Shown: piece by piece, positions 6,991-16,143 of the stretch
Position numbering within the stretch: the first letter of the stretch is position 1
Layout: every line of letters starts with the position of its first letter
Source: Salipaludibacillus aurantiacus
Lineage (GTDB): Bacteria > Bacillota > Bacilli > Bacillales > Salisediminibacteriaceae
Assembly (NCBI RefSeq): GCF_900111295.1
Contig: NZ_FOGT01000016.1
Coordinates: 1 to 64,000 of the forward strand
Direction: 5' to 3'
DNA: 64,000 nucleotides
Notes under the pieces: model-generated
What the model was told of the DNA's origin: nothing
What the model saw: only the letters and a program-made list of their open reading frames with translations
Databases searched by the model: none
Made by a program: the position numbers and the translations under genes

Positions 6991-8835
6991 TTGAAAAAAA
7001 CATCGTTACTTAGCGGACTTAGCAGTCTGGTAATTCTATTGTCCTTAGTTTCACCTTCAACTACTTCTGCAGAGCCAGGTGACTTGCCTTTAAACGGACT
7101 GATTCCTGAAACGGCTGATGAAACTGCTTTTATAGAGCTTGCGGAAGGGAAAACGTCTCCTGTCTATTCTACGTCTGATGCCATAGTGGAGAACCTGTTA
7201 GTAGAAACGACAATAGATAGTGATAATACAGGTGAACGTGATCTGGTTTCAATTAAAGTGATGAGGCCGAACACAGAGCCGGGAGTTAAAGTACCTGTTA
7301 TTTATGAGATGAGCCCTTATCGAGCCGGTTTAAGGCCGCTCCATTTTTTTGACGTAGATGTGGATCTTCAACCAGTGCCTCATCCGGGGAATGGATACGG
7401 CCGTGGAAATGCTGGCGGCAAACCTTTCACCTCTGGACAAGTTACCGGCCAGCTGGCAAACTATTATGTCCCGCGCGGATATGCAGTCATTTTAGGAGAA
7501 GGAATCGGAAGCGGGCGTTCAACAGGCTGTGCGACTTCAGGAGACAAATATGAAACGTTAGGTACGGTGGCAGTTATAGAATGGCTAAATGGAAATGCAA
7601 GAGCATTCAATACGGACGGAAAAGAAGTTTTCGCTGACTGGACAACTGGAAATGTAGGAATGACCGGAGCCTCTTATAATGGCACCCTTGCTACTGCCGC
7701 TGCTACGACTGGAGTGGAAGGTTTGAAAACGATCGTGCCGGTTGTAGCTATTAGTAACTGGTATGACTACTTCCGTGCTAACGGGGCAGTTGTTGCACCC
7801 GGTGGTTATCAAGGAGAGGATGCCAGTGTGTTAGCTGACGCAGTGACCACGAGGGCCAATGGGGAAATTTGCGATCCTGTTCTTGAAAAAATGGTGGAAG
7901 ATGAAGACCGTATAACAGGGGATTATAACGAATTTTGGGATGAACGAAATTACTTAAACGATATTGAAAACATAGAAGCAAGTGTGTTCCTTGTACACGG
8001 GCTAAACGACAGAAATGTAAGGACAAAACAATTTTCCCAGTTGTGGGAAGCGATAGGCAAGTACGATATTCCGCGTAAAATGTGGTTGCATCAAGGCGGG
8101 CACAGAGGGGCCGGTTCAGCTAACAACTGGCAGGAAACCCAGCATAAATGGTATGATTACTGGCTCTACGGATTAGAGAACGGCATTACGGAAGAGCCAA
8201 AAGTTGATGTTGAAAGAGAAGATCAGTCATGGCACAAACAGGATCACTGGCCGCATGCAGACGTCAAATCGACTAATCTTTATTTCCAGCCAGAAGGTGA
8301 AGGAACAGGTTCTCTGGAAGTATCACCGGTCCGGGATCTTCCAAAAGTAAAACAGACTTTTACAGATGCACCCCGGACAAATCCAACTAGTCTCATCTCC
8401 GAGCCGGACGACGTGCAGGAGAATAGGGTGGAGTACACAACAGACCAGTTAGCAGAACCGGTCCACATGAGCGGAACCCCTGAAATAAAGGTAAGGGCCA
8501 GTTTAAACAGTCAAGTCTCAAACTTATCTGCTTTTCTGGTAGATTATAAAAAGGACGGGACACAAACTGTGGTGACACGCGGATGGATGGATGCCCAGAA
8601 CATTCACGGGGAAGAGCGTTCCATCAGCTTAGTTCCTGGCAGGGATTACACCTTTGAATGGGATATGCAGCCGCACGATTATGTCTTTAATGAAGGATCC
8701 CGTATTGGTGTGGTAGTAATGGCGAGTGACCGCGATCATACGCTTCGGCCATTTTCAGAAACAGAAGTATCTCTATTACCAACAAAAAGTTATTTGACAC
8801 TTCCGATTATTAACGGAAAGGATGCCATTAAGTAA
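6991..8835 (+). CDS. Secreted Xaa-Pro dipeptidyl-peptidase (family S15)
   Basis: 614 residues with a signal peptide (KKTSLLSGL, hydrophobic core, cleavage near residue 27). The alpha/beta-hydrolase catalytic domain has nucleophile Ser228 in GMTGASYNG, Asp340 in HGLNDRNV and His371 in QGGHRG. The C-terminal third is the beta-sandwich characteristic of S15/CocE enzymes (STNLYFQPEGEG, then SRIGVVVMASDRD near the end). Such enzymes remove Xaa-Pro dipeptides from peptides outside the cell. Start is TTG, supported by AAAAGGAGG eight bases upstream. It stands alone between two terminators. Confidence 0.88.
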   Translation: MKKTSLLSGLSSLVILLSLVSPSTTSAEPGDLPLNGLIPETADETAFIELAEGKTSPVYSTSDAIVENLLVETTIDSDNTGERDLVSIKVMRPNTEPGVKVPVIYEMSPYRAGLRPLHFFDVDVDLQPVPHPGNGYGRGNAGGKPFTSGQVTGQLANYYVPRGYAVILGEGIGSGRSTGCATSGDKYETLGTVAVIEWLNGNARAFNTDGKEVFADWTTGNVGMTGASYNGTLATAAATTGVEGLKTIVPVVAISNWYDYFRANGAVVAPGGYQGEDASVLADAVTTRANGEICDPVLEKMVEDEDRITGDYNEFWDERNYLNDIENIEASVFLVHGLNDRNVRTKQFSQLWEAIGKYDIPRKMWLHQGGHRGAGSANNWQETQHKWYDYWLYGLENGITEEPKVDVEREDQSWHKQDHWPHADVKSTNLYFQPEGEGTGSLEVSPVRDLPKVKQTFTDAPRTNPTSLISEPDDVQENRVEYTTDQLAEPVHMSGTPEIKVRASLNSQVSNLSAFLVDYKKDGTQTVVTRGWMDAQNIHGEERSISLVPGRDYTFEWDMQPHDYVFNEGSRIGVVVMASDRDHTLRPFSETEVSLLPTKSYLTLPIINGKDAIK

Positions 8836-8846
8836 ATATAAGCGCA

Positions 8847-8878
8847 AAAGAGACTAGGTAAAGGCTTAGTCTCTTTTT
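8847..8878. terminator. Bidirectional terminator
   Basis: AAAGAGACTA / TAGTCTCTTT stem with T-runs, between the convergent peptidase and methyltransferase genes. Confidence 0.85.
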
Positions 8879-8903
8879 AATATGAAATAGGTATGGCTGC
8901 CTT

Positions 8904-9479
8904 TTATATTTTTCTCGCAAAGATTGTCTGTCGGCCTTCTTGCTCATTTTCTTCATAAAAAAGAATATGCCAGTTTTTAAATTCAGACAGCAGTTCTCCC
9001 GGTTGTAGCTTATATTTATCAGAAACTTTGCCGTTGCCAGCGGCAGAGACATAGTACGTCTCTATAAAAATAAAACCGTTCTTTCTGATCATCGATTTTA
9101 TATAAGGAAACATCAGGCGGTCAAGATAATAGGTAACGACTGCCATATCAGCTGAATTTACCTCCAGGTCAGATTGTTTCAATTGAGTCAGGTCTCTTGT
9201 ATGGACGTCAATTGACAGCTTTTCCTTATCAGCCAGTTCTTTCACATGACTAATTGCCACATCAGAAATATCCAATGCGAGGACCTTATAATTTAATTTT
9301 GCAAGGAATACACTGTTTGCCCCAAGCCCGCAAGCAAGATCGACTGCTGCGCCTCCGGTAAAATAAGGGGCCAGTTTTACTAGTCGCGGGTTAGGTTCTT
9401 TCTGCTTTTGCTGCTCTATTCGGTCGGCATGCTTACTGTTCCATTTATTTTTTGAATCCAATGGTCTGTTTCCCTCCAA
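8904..9479 (-). CDS. Class I SAM-dependent methyltransferase (TehB-like)
   Basis: 191 residues. SAM-binding motif I is AAVDLACGLGANSVFLAK (about residues 44-61), followed by VLALDIS (motif II) and MAVVTYYLD. The short length and N-terminus KNKWNSKHADRI resemble TehB/thiopurine-type methyltransferases seen in Bacillus, so the substrate may be a small molecule or metalloid. It is not assignable from sequence alone. The first ATG follows GGAGGGAAACAG. Confidence 0.8.
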   Translation of the reverse strand: MEGNRPLDSKNKWNSKHADRIEQQKQKEPNPRLVKLAPYFTGGAAVDLACGLGANSVFLAKLNYKVLALDISDVAISHVKELADKEKLSIDVHTRDLTQLKQSDLEVNSADMAVVTYYLDRLMFPYIKSMIRKNGFIFIETYYVSAAGNGKVSDKYKLQPGELLSEFKNWHILFYEENEQEGRQTIFARKI

Positions 9480-10049
9480 AAAATATTATCAATTATTTCT
9501 CTTTAATTATCTCTATCATAAGTTTTTCAGGGATAAACATAAAGAAGGAGAAAAACAGAGGCAGGCTGATTTACTAACTTGGGGAAACAGCAGATGAGCT
9601 CGGCTAATTTTACTAAACAAGATAAACGGCAGCACTTAAATAATGAAAAGAAAAAGTGAAGGAAGAGTATTTTTGGGAAAAGACAAACCATTTCAGGTAT
9701 TTGTCAAACAGATAGCCATTACGATCATAACTTGCCAGGAAATTATAAACTTTGCTGATTAACATATCCATTTGCTCCCACTCCCTTTTACTGGGTAGTG
9801 TGCACAAATTTTGGAAATTTATGTGGGGTTTCTAAAATTTTTTTATTGGTGGGACTTTAAACGAAAGATTTTGGGCTTTATTATGCTGGAATTTTACACG
9901 TGTACTACAAGACAGGAAGCTCAGCCTCGATAGTACTCGGCCAATATTAATCAGAATGTAAATACCATTCCTGACTAAGCCATAGAGAGATAAAGATGAT
10001 AAACTAAAAATAATAAATATTTTAGATAAGTGCGGGGAGGGACTCTGGA
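9480..10049. other. 570-bp intergenic region with one doubtful small ORF
   Basis: AT-rich spacer between divergent methyltransferase genes. Apart from the weak minus-strand small ORF listed separately, no gene, repeat or structured RNA was recognised. Confidence 0.5.
9613..9771 (-). CDS. Possible small protein, 52 residues, unrecognised
   Basis: From ATG, preceded by AGGGAGTGGGAGC, the frame encodes MDMLISKVYNFLASYDRNGY and continues aromatic and hydrophobic to SAAVYLV. The ribosome site is reasonable and the first 35 residues look protein-like, but no family is recognised and the tail is not convincing. It may be a decayed gene. Confidence 0.25.
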   Translation of the reverse strand: MDMLISKVYNFLASYDRNGYLFDKYLKWFVFSQKYSSFTFSFHYLSAAVYLV

Positions 10050-10838
10050 GTGGAAGTGAATTTTGGGAACGTAGCCCATCATTATGCCAAGTACAGAAAT
10101 GATTTACCTGATGAACTATTTGCCAGTTTTAAAGTTAGAGACTTAACTTTTCACGATAAAAAAGTAGCTGATTTAGGTTCAGGAACAGGCATCTTAAGCC
10201 GGGCACTTTTCAAAGAGGGGGCCGCGGTAACCGGCATCGAACCCTCGAGAGAGTTAATTCAAAAAGCTGAAGAAATTGATATAAGTGAAGAGATGACAAT
10301 TAAGTATGTGAATACGGGTGTTGAAAATGCAAACCTGGACTCCAATTCATATGATTATGTAACTGTTTTAAGAGCATGGCACTGGTTCGACAGAGAAAAA
10401 ACGCTTGAAGTGATAAATCAAATATTAAAACGAAATGGAAAATTAATGGTGATGGATTCAGGGTTCATTTCTCAAGAGTCACTAATAATGGATACACTGG
10501 ATATGATTAAAGCTTATATGCCTGATGGCAAATTGAAAGCTGCCGGATCAAAGGCAAGTTCAACACAAAGAATAAATGGTTTTCCTGTTGAATGGTTTAA
10601 AGAGTGGGAAGATTACGGGCTGGACTTAAATGACACCTATAAATTCAATTATATGGTGTCATTTTCCAATGAAGAATGGACAGGAAGAGTCGGATCTCTT
10701 TCATGGCTGTCCCAAATCCAGGAATCTGACCGCCGGAAACTGCTGAAGCAACTATATAGTCATCTGAATAAAAAATTTAACGACACTCAGCATGATATCG
10801 AACATGCATGCACCGTTGCCCTTTTAACTAAACGGTAG
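10050..10838 (+). CDS. Class I SAM-dependent methyltransferase
   Basis: 262 residues. Motif I VADLGSGTGILSRALF (about 38-53), motif II VTGIEPS, then VLRAWHWFDREK, which is the pattern of methyltransferase_11 proteins related to UbiE/BioC and plant/yeast crotonic-acid-type enzymes. Substrate unknown. GTG start with GGGAGGG upstream. The uracil-DNA glycosylase gene follows after 20 bp and is probably cotranscribed. Confidence 0.82.
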   Translation: MEVNFGNVAHHYAKYRNDLPDELFASFKVRDLTFHDKKVADLGSGTGILSRALFKEGAAVTGIEPSRELIQKAEEIDISEEMTIKYVNTGVENANLDSNSYDYVTVLRAWHWFDREKTLEVINQILKRNGKLMVMDSGFISQESLIMDTLDMIKAYMPDGKLKAAGSKASSTQRINGFPVEWFKEWEDYGLDLNDTYKFNYMVSFSNEEWTGRVGSLSWLSQIQESDRRKLLKQLYSHLNKKFNDTQHDIEHACTVALLTKR

Positions 10839-10858
10839 AGCGGCCAGGAGGGATAATA

Positions 10859-11527
10859 TTGGGATTGGAAACGCTAAATGACACGATTTTAAAGTGCAAC
10901 AAATGTCCGAGACTGAGAGAGTGGTGTCTGCAGCAGGAAGGATCAAAGAAAAAGTTCGAGAATGAGACTTACTGGAAACTGCCATTACCAGGGTTCGGCG
11001 ATCCAGAAGCCAAGGTTCTAATAACAGGTCTTGCTCCTGCAGCACACGGAGGAAACAGGACAGGCAGGGTATTTACTGGAGATACGTCAGGCGAGTATTT
11101 ATTTTCAGCTCTTTACCGGCACGGATTTTCCAGTCGTAAAGACTCTTTATACAGGAATGATGGTCTTAGCTTAACAGACGTGTATATAACAAACGTGGTC
11201 AAGTGCGCTCCGCCCAAAAACAGGCCTGATGCTTCTGAATTTCATACTTGCAGCCCTTTCCTGATAGAAGAAATGAGGCAGTTGAAACAAGTGAAAGTTA
11301 TCCTGGCTCTTGGAGGGCAGGCTTTTGATAAAACAAGACGGGTTTTAAGAGATATGGGGGCGAATGTGGGAGGAGCAGCATTCGGCCATGCTGTCATATA
11401 TGATCTGGGACCGGGCTTTCCAGTTCTTGCAGGTTCTTATCATCCTTCTTTATACAATATTAATACCCGGCGTGTAACACCTGCTATGCTGGACGATGTC
11501 TTCGAATCTATTAAAACGTATTTATAA
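10859..11527 (+). CDS. Uracil-DNA glycosylase, family 5 (UDGb)
   Basis: 222 residues. Cysteines KCNKC near the N-terminus and VVKCAPPKNRP in the middle are the expected 4Fe-4S ligands. Motif 1 is GLAPAAHGGNRTGRVFTGD, the family 5 form lacking the acidic catalytic residue of family 4, and motif 2 is SYHPSLYN. The enzyme excises uracil and other deaminated bases from DNA in base excision repair. TTG start after AGGAGGG. Downstream of a methyltransferase gene in the same transcript; no functional link between the two is known. Confidence 0.88.
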   Translation: MGLETLNDTILKCNKCPRLREWCLQQEGSKKKFENETYWKLPLPGFGDPEAKVLITGLAPAAHGGNRTGRVFTGDTSGEYLFSALYRHGFSSRKDSLYRNDGLSLTDVYITNVVKCAPPKNRPDASEFHTCSPFLIEEMRQLKQVKVILALGGQAFDKTRRVLRDMGANVGGAAFGHAVIYDLGPGFPVLAGSYHPSLYNINTRRVTPAMLDDVFESIKTYL

Positions 11528-11643
11528 AGCACTACCTTTGGTGGCAGCTGAAAAAGCCGTCCTTATTTGTCTTGCGTTTTTTTTAAAGGGCTATGGTCTA
11601 AAAATTTATAATGCAACCTCAAGAATTTTCAAAATACAATTGT

Positions 11644-11672
11644 TGACAGATGAACCCGATCCCTATAAAATA
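11644..11672 (+). promoter_or_regulatory. Sigma-A promoter of trpB
   Basis: TTGACA, 17-bp spacer, TAAAAT (11667-11672). About 75 bases to the start codon. No tryptophan attenuator or T-box features were seen in the short leader. Confidence 0.65.
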
Positions 11673-11745
11673 CAATGTAATTCTTTATGGTTTTAGTTTA
11701 GCAGAGTGAGATTAGAAAAAATGAGATTAGCTGAGGAGAGTGAGT

Positions 11746-12918
11746 ATGATGAATGAAGTGAAAGCAAAAAAGGGTTATTTTGGTGAATTTGGGGGGAGTT
11801 TCGTTCCGCCCGAATTGCAGGAAGTTCTGGATATGCTTGCAGAACAGTTTGAGAAATATAAGAATGATCCGGAGTTTAATGAAGATTTCAAATATTATTT
11901 GCGGGAATTCGTTGGAAGAGAAAACCCGTTAACATTTGCAAAAAATTTAACTGAAGAATTTAACGGAGCGAAAATTTACCTTAAACGGGAAGATTTAAAC
12001 CATACAGGCGCCCACAAAATTAATAACGTGATTGGCCAGATTCTGCTGGCTAAACGAATGGGCGCGCACCGCATTATTGCTGAAACAGGCGCCGGGCAGC
12101 ATGGCGTAGCAACCGCTACAGCATGCGCCATGTTTGGAATGGACTGCACGGTTTACATGGGTAAACTGGATACCGAAAGGCAGGCATTGAATGTTTTCCG
12201 TATGGAGCTTCTAGGCGCGAAAGTAGTGCCTGTTGATAAAGGCCAGGGAAGACTGAAAGATGCCGTGGATGAAGCTCTGCAGGATTTAGTGAAAAATTAC
12301 GAATCGACGTTTTACCTGCTAGGTTCAGCCGTCGGACCTCACCCGTTTCCATCGATGGTTAAACACTTCCAGTCAGTTATCAGTGAAGAATCGAAGCGCC
12401 AGATTCTTGAAAAGGAAGGACAGCTGCCAAATGCGGTTATTGCTGTGACCGGTGGCGGGAGCAATGCGATTGGCGCGTTTGCCCATTACATTGACGAACC
12501 ATCTGTCAGGCTCGTCGGAGTGGAGCCTGAAGAAGCAGCTACGCTGTCAAAAGGGACACCGGCAGTACTCCATGGATTTAAATGTCTTGTGCTGCAGGAT
12601 GAGAACGGCAATCCTGAACCGACTTACTCTATCGCTGCAGGGCTGGACTATCCGGGGATCGGTCCTGAACACAGTCACTTGAAAACAAGCGGCAGGGCAG
12701 AATACTATACGGTATCTAAGGAAGAAGTCCTCGATGCTTTTCAGCTTTTATCGAAAAAGGAAGGGATCATTCCAGCTTTGGAGAGTGCCCATGCTGTGGC
12801 GTTAGCTAAGAAGCTGGCTCCTGAATTTTCAAAAGAGGAAAATATCATTATTAACATTTCAGGCCGCGGCGACAAAGACGTCCAGCAGGCGTATGAGATG
12901 TTTAATAATCAGTCATAA
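11746..12918 (+). CDS. trpB: Tryptophan synthase beta chain, stand-alone
   Basis: 390 residues from the preferred ATG, which lies 7 bases after AGGAG; a GTG six bases earlier overlaps the ribosome site. It converts indole and serine to tryptophan with PLP. The PLP lysine lies in NHTGAHKINN (Lys91), the phosphate-binding loop is TGGGSNAIGAF, and GRGDKD closes the C-terminus, all typical for TrpB1. There is no trpA or other trp gene nearby, so it is either a solitary second copy or the trp pathway is dispersed. It has its own promoter and a strong downstream terminator. Confidence 0.93.
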   Translation: MMNEVKAKKGYFGEFGGSFVPPELQEVLDMLAEQFEKYKNDPEFNEDFKYYLREFVGRENPLTFAKNLTEEFNGAKIYLKREDLNHTGAHKINNVIGQILLAKRMGAHRIIAETGAGQHGVATATACAMFGMDCTVYMGKLDTERQALNVFRMELLGAKVVPVDKGQGRLKDAVDEALQDLVKNYESTFYLLGSAVGPHPFPSMVKHFQSVISEESKRQILEKEGQLPNAVIAVTGGGSNAIGAFAHYIDEPSVRLVGVEPEEAATLSKGTPAVLHGFKCLVLQDENGNPEPTYSIAAGLDYPGIGPEHSHLKTSGRAEYYTVSKEEVLDAFQLLSKKEGIIPALESAHAVALAKKLAPEFSKEENIIINISGRGDKDVQQAYEMFNNQS

Positions 12919-13007
12919 AGGTTGGTGCTGCCGACGTTCCACCTACACATGTATCACGAAGATACAACGAGTAAAATGCCACATACGGCAGCTTAAAAAA
13001 GGCAACA

Positions 13008-13041
13008 AACAAACCCGCCAGGTCACACTGGTGGGTTTGTT
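13008..13041. terminator. Bidirectional terminator
   Basis: Fourteen-base arms AACAAACCCGCCAG and CTGGTGGGTTTGTT (one G-T pair). It overlaps the stop of the convergent minus-strand gene. Confidence 0.85.
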
Positions 13042-13436
13042 TACTGCTTTCCGAACATCCGGCTCCAAATATTCCGCTCATATTCCCATAGTTTCAGGTC
13101 CTTTTTTTTGTTTAGAAAGTCGATCACTCTGTCACCATGTTTTGGAAATGACAGGTCGGCTTTTTCATCAAGGAGGACACGAACGCGCATGAGGCCTTTA
13201 TTAACCATGACGTTATCACAGTCTTCCCATAAAAACTTCTCCATAAGGCTTACATCCCTGTCTTCTATTACTTCCAGAATGAATAAATCCTCTTCACAAA
13301 AACCAGCGTAAAAGAACCCGCTCTTTATCTTGCCGATTTTTACGGGCACAATCATTTGCACCTCAGTACCCTCGCTTTGAAACCATTCTCTCACAAGTCG
13401 TTCATGATCTGACGTCTGTTTCTTTTGATTATCCAT
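13041..13436 (-). CDS. Hypothetical protein, 131 residues
   Basis: I do not recognise a family. The protein is soluble, with a charged N-terminus and a beta-rich middle (VQMIVPVKIGKIKSGFFYAG, then DLFILEVIEDRD), and ends in a basic aromatic segment LWEYERNIWSRMFGKQ. The alternating strands could form a small PH-like barrel, but this is a guess. Codon use is like that of the neighbours. The ribosome site upstream of ATG is weak (GGTGGTG). Confidence 0.65.
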   Translation of the reverse strand: MDNQKKQTSDHERLVREWFQSEGTEVQMIVPVKIGKIKSGFFYAGFCEEDLFILEVIEDRDVSLMEKFLWEDCDNVMVNKGLMRVRVLLDEKADLSFPKHGDRVIDFLNKKKDLKLWEYERNIWSRMFGKQ

Positions 13437-13528
13437 TTTTTCACCACCAGCTGGATTACGTATGATAAGATAACATTAACAAAAATTCCCTGTGTTTTAA
13501 ACTTAATTAACGGCGGGGGGCTTTCACC

Positions 13529-13960
13529 ATGGTAATTGAGCTTGGAATAATCATTGTTGTTTCAGCTGTTATCTTATCTTGGAATATCAAACGTTTATTA
13601 CGAAAATATTATCACATTGAAAGGAAAAAATCTTTCTTTATCGAATACGTTAATCTGAGCCACAAAATCACTATATGGACTCTAAATGTCGTATTCTTCA
13701 TCGTGCAGGCTGTCGTTTCTTATATGGTCACTTTTCATGCGTACAGCTATTATGTATTATTTTTTATCTCTAGTGGGTTTATCCTGCTCACATTCTTTAT
13801 TCAAAGCTATTTTGAATGGAAGTATTCTTCCCAGCCGCAAACCTCACTTCTCACCTTGACTGACCTTTTAATTTTTCTTTTTGCTGCGTTAATATTTTTC
13901 CAGTTAGTCACTTCCTCCCGGAGTCAGGCACTATTTAGTTTAACAGCTTCAATAATATAA
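13529..13960 (+). CDS. Membrane protein, DUF4181-like
   Basis: 143 residues with four hydrophobic helices (about 1-20, 48-68, 75-95, 110-130). The loop YVNLSHKITIWTLNV resembles the conserved region of DUF4181 proteins of Bacillus, which have no known function. Start ATG after GGCGGGGGG. Single gene. Confidence 0.6.
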   Translation: MVIELGIIIVVSAVILSWNIKRLLRKYYHIERKKSFFIEYVNLSHKITIWTLNVVFFIVQAVVSYMVTFHAYSYYVLFFISSGFILLTFFIQSYFEWKYSSQPQTSLLTLTDLLIFLFAALIFFQLVTSSRSQALFSLTASII

Positions 13961-14020
13961 GTGTAAACATAACTAAATTGTGAAATAGATGATTAGACAG
14001 GACTTAAGGAGGCTGGTTGA

Positions 14021-14344
14021 ATGAGTAAAGAGTATAAAGCTATTATTTCAATTGTTGATAACAACTTGACTGACACCGTACTCGAAAAGATTGAAGAAGA
14101 ACATGGAATAACTAGCAGTACAGTGATTCTTGCCAGAGGAAGAAGTGATAAAGACGGTGGATTTTTCGGGTTCAAGGTTGAACCGGAGAGAGAATGTGTT
14201 ATAACTCTTGTTAATGAGGAATCATTAAAGCAAGTCATTGAGACGATCGAGACTTACGGGGAGTTAAAAGAGCCGGGGCAAGGTATAGTGTTCTCACTAT
14301 CGTTAGAGCATGTAGGTGGTTTACTTCCTTCCAATATGAACTAA
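14021..14344 (+). CDS. PII-family signalling protein
   Basis: 107 residues with the GlnB ferredoxin-like fold pattern: YKAIISIVDNNLTDTVLEKI at the N-terminus, the GRGRS-type loop ARGRSDKDGGFFGF, then ITLVNEESLKQVIETI and KEPGQGIVFSLSLEHVGGL at the C-terminus. PII proteins bind ATP/ADP and small effectors and regulate a partner transporter or enzyme. There is no amtB or glnA here. The next gene is a truncated cation antiporter, so the PII could have controlled a transporter now partly deleted (inference). RBS AAGGAGG. Confidence 0.8.
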   Translation: MSKEYKAIISIVDNNLTDTVLEKIEEEHGITSSTVILARGRSDKDGGFFGFKVEPERECVITLVNEESLKQVIETIETYGELKEPGQGIVFSLSLEHVGGLLPSNMN

Positions 14345-14458
14345 TAAATAAGAAGGGGCTTTCTAAAGTTTGAAGGCACCTTTTTCAATCATTGTTTTAC
14401 ATAATAATAAATTTCAAATATAAGTATAAACACTAATTTATTATTGATAATGTAAGGT

Positions 14459-14944
14459 GAAAAAACGTTGATCTCCTGGGCTGGTCTCCGCGGGGCTGTA
14501 CCAATTGTTTTAGCCACTTTCCCAATGATTGCAGGACTTGAAAATGCTCAGTTGTTTTTTAACGTCGTGTTTTTCGTCGTGTTGACTTCCGCGTTAATAC
14601 AAGGCGCAACGATCTCTCCTTTTGCCCAAAAATTAGGCTTAACAGGTCCCAATAAAGTTGTTCCTTTGCATTCGTTAGAGCTCGTATCAATCGGCCAGAC
14701 CAACGCCGAGATCATCGAGTATACGTTTAATGAAGAAACAAGGATTGTCGGAAAACCACTGGCTGAAATTGAATTTCCTGACGACGTCTTAATCAATGCT
14801 ATCATCCGGAAGGGTGAATTAGTTACTCCGTATGGTGAGACTGTGATTAAAGATAAGGACATCCTTTATATTCTTGTATCCAGGTCAAGTAAGAAAGATC
14901 TTAAGAAAATGCTTGGAGAGCGCAAAAATATTCCTGATGATTAA
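14459..14944 (+). pseudogene. C-terminal remnant of an NhaP2-type K+/H+ or Na+/H+ antiporter
   Basis: The open frame carries only the last membrane region of a CPA1 antiporter (ISWAGLRGAVPIVLATFPMI, FNVVFFVVLTSALIQG) and a complete TrkA_C-like regulatory domain (RIVGKPLAEIEFPD, VIKDKDILYILVSR). Roughly 330 N-terminal residues expected in the family are missing. Family-like sequence begins at EKTLISW, just after an in-frame stop at 14453, and there is no good ribosome site. A 5' deletion joining the gene to the region after the PII gene is the simplest explanation. A strong terminator follows. Confidence 0.8.
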
Positions 14945-14967
14945 TAAAATTAAATGTAGTTCTAACT

Positions 14968-15001
14968 GGAGGTTTCTTTATAATTTAGAAACCTCCTTTT
15001 T
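14968..15001 (+). terminator. Rho-independent terminator
   Basis: GGAGGTTTCT / AGAAACCTCC, then TTTTT. Confidence 0.85.
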
Positions 15002-15056
15002 ATATCATCAAATTCAAAAAATTAGATTTTAATGAAATATAGGAAGGAGCATTCAT

Positions 15057-15464
15057 ATGGAAGATCCAAAGCATATTGTCTCTGCAGCAGCCGTTGTTTT
15101 AAATGAGGAAGGGCATCTCTTATTAATTAAAGGGCCTAAAAGAGGCTGGGAAATGCCCGGCGGCCAGGTTGAAGAAGGAGAATCAGCCATGGACGCAGCA
15201 GTGAGAGAAACGAAAGAAGAAAGCGGCATCGATATTGAAATTATTAAATTCTGCGGTGTTTTTCAAAACAAAGGTGATAAAATTTGTAATTTACTTTTTC
15301 TTGCAAAACCGCTCGGCGGGGAACTAACCGTCACAGCCGAAAGTCTTGAAACAGGTTTTTATCCGGTGCAGGAGGCTTTGGAACAGGTCACTTGGACTAA
15401 TTTCAAAGAAAGAATCATGTTATGTTTAAACGAAGACCAGCATCCCTTTTTTATAGATTTTTAA
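15057..15464 (+). CDS. Nudix hydrolase
   Basis: 135 residues. The Nudix box GX5EX7REUXEEXGU is intact from GGQVEEGESAMD to RETKEESGI (about residues 39-62), so a Mg-dependent pyrophosphohydrolase is expected; substrate unknown. RBS AAGGAGC. It is followed after 40 bp by a second, unrelated-length Nudix gene and then a GNAT gene, which together look like one transcription unit. Confidence 0.88.
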   Translation: MEDPKHIVSAAAVVLNEEGHLLLIKGPKRGWEMPGGQVEEGESAMDAAVRETKEESGIDIEIIKFCGVFQNKGDKICNLLFLAKPLGGELTVTAESLETGFYPVQEALEQVTWTNFKERIMLCLNEDQHPFFIDF

Positions 15465-15504
15465 AAAGGCTAAGAATAAACTTTGAAATTGACAGGAGGG
15501 TATT

Positions 15505-16122
15505 ATGAGTTATAAATGGCTGGACTGGGCAAAAAGAATCCAATCTGTTTCACAAGCGGGGCTTGCTTTTTCAAAAGATAAGTATGACATCGAACGCTAC
15601 AAAGAGCTGCAGGCTGTAAGTGCAGAGATTATGGCGGAACATACTAATTTAGAGACTGAAAAAATCATCGGGCTATTTGATAAAGAGTCAGGTTACCAGA
15701 CGCCTAAAATAGACGTGCGCGGTGGAGTATTTAGAAAGAATAAGATTCTTTTAGTGCATGAAAAAATGGATAATAAGTGGTCCTTGCCTGGAGGGTTTTG
15801 TGAGGTAGGGCTTTCGCCAGCTGAGAATATTATAAAGGAAGTAAAAGAAGAAGCAGGATTCGATGTGAATGCAGCCAGGTTGCTGGCATTACTGGATATG
15901 AATAAGCATCCGCATCCCCCTCAGCCTTACCATTATTACAAAATATTTATTCTCTGTGAGCTGGCGGGAGGCAAAGCGGCTGCAGGCCTCGAAACTAAAA
16001 ATGTTAAATTCTTCAGGGAAGATAATCTACCGGACTTATCTCTGGCCAGAAATACAGAAGGGCAAATCAGTATGCTGTTTGATTTTTTGAAAAATCCTGA
16101 AAAGCAGACGATTGTCGATTAG
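15505..16122 (+). CDS. Nudix hydrolase with N-terminal Nudix-associated domain
   Basis: 205 residues. The first 60 residues form the helical Nudix_N extension (YKWLDWAKRIQSVSQAGLAF), followed by a beta strand and a Nudix box GGFCEVGLSPAENIIKEVKE plus EAGF, where the usual Arg is Lys. The domain arrangement matches ADP-ribose pyrophosphatase-like proteins of Bacillus. RBS GGAGGG just before ATG. Likely cotranscribed with the flanking Nudix and GNAT genes. Confidence 0.87.
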   Translation: MSYKWLDWAKRIQSVSQAGLAFSKDKYDIERYKELQAVSAEIMAEHTNLETEKIIGLFDKESGYQTPKIDVRGGVFRKNKILLVHEKMDNKWSLPGGFCEVGLSPAENIIKEVKEEAGFDVNAARLLALLDMNKHPHPPQPYHYYKIFILCELAGGKAAAGLETKNVKFFREDNLPDLSLARNTEGQISMLFDFLKNPEKQTIVD

Positions 16123-16143
16123 AAAATTAGAGGAGGAACCCCG

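Noticed and set aside
11496..11696. 66-codon ORF between the UDG gene and trpB
   Set aside because: Overlaps the UDG 3' end out of frame and covers the trpB promoter; no ribosome site.
12893..13192. 99-codon ORF after trpB
   Set aside because: Runs through a strong bidirectional terminator and antisense to a better-supported gene.
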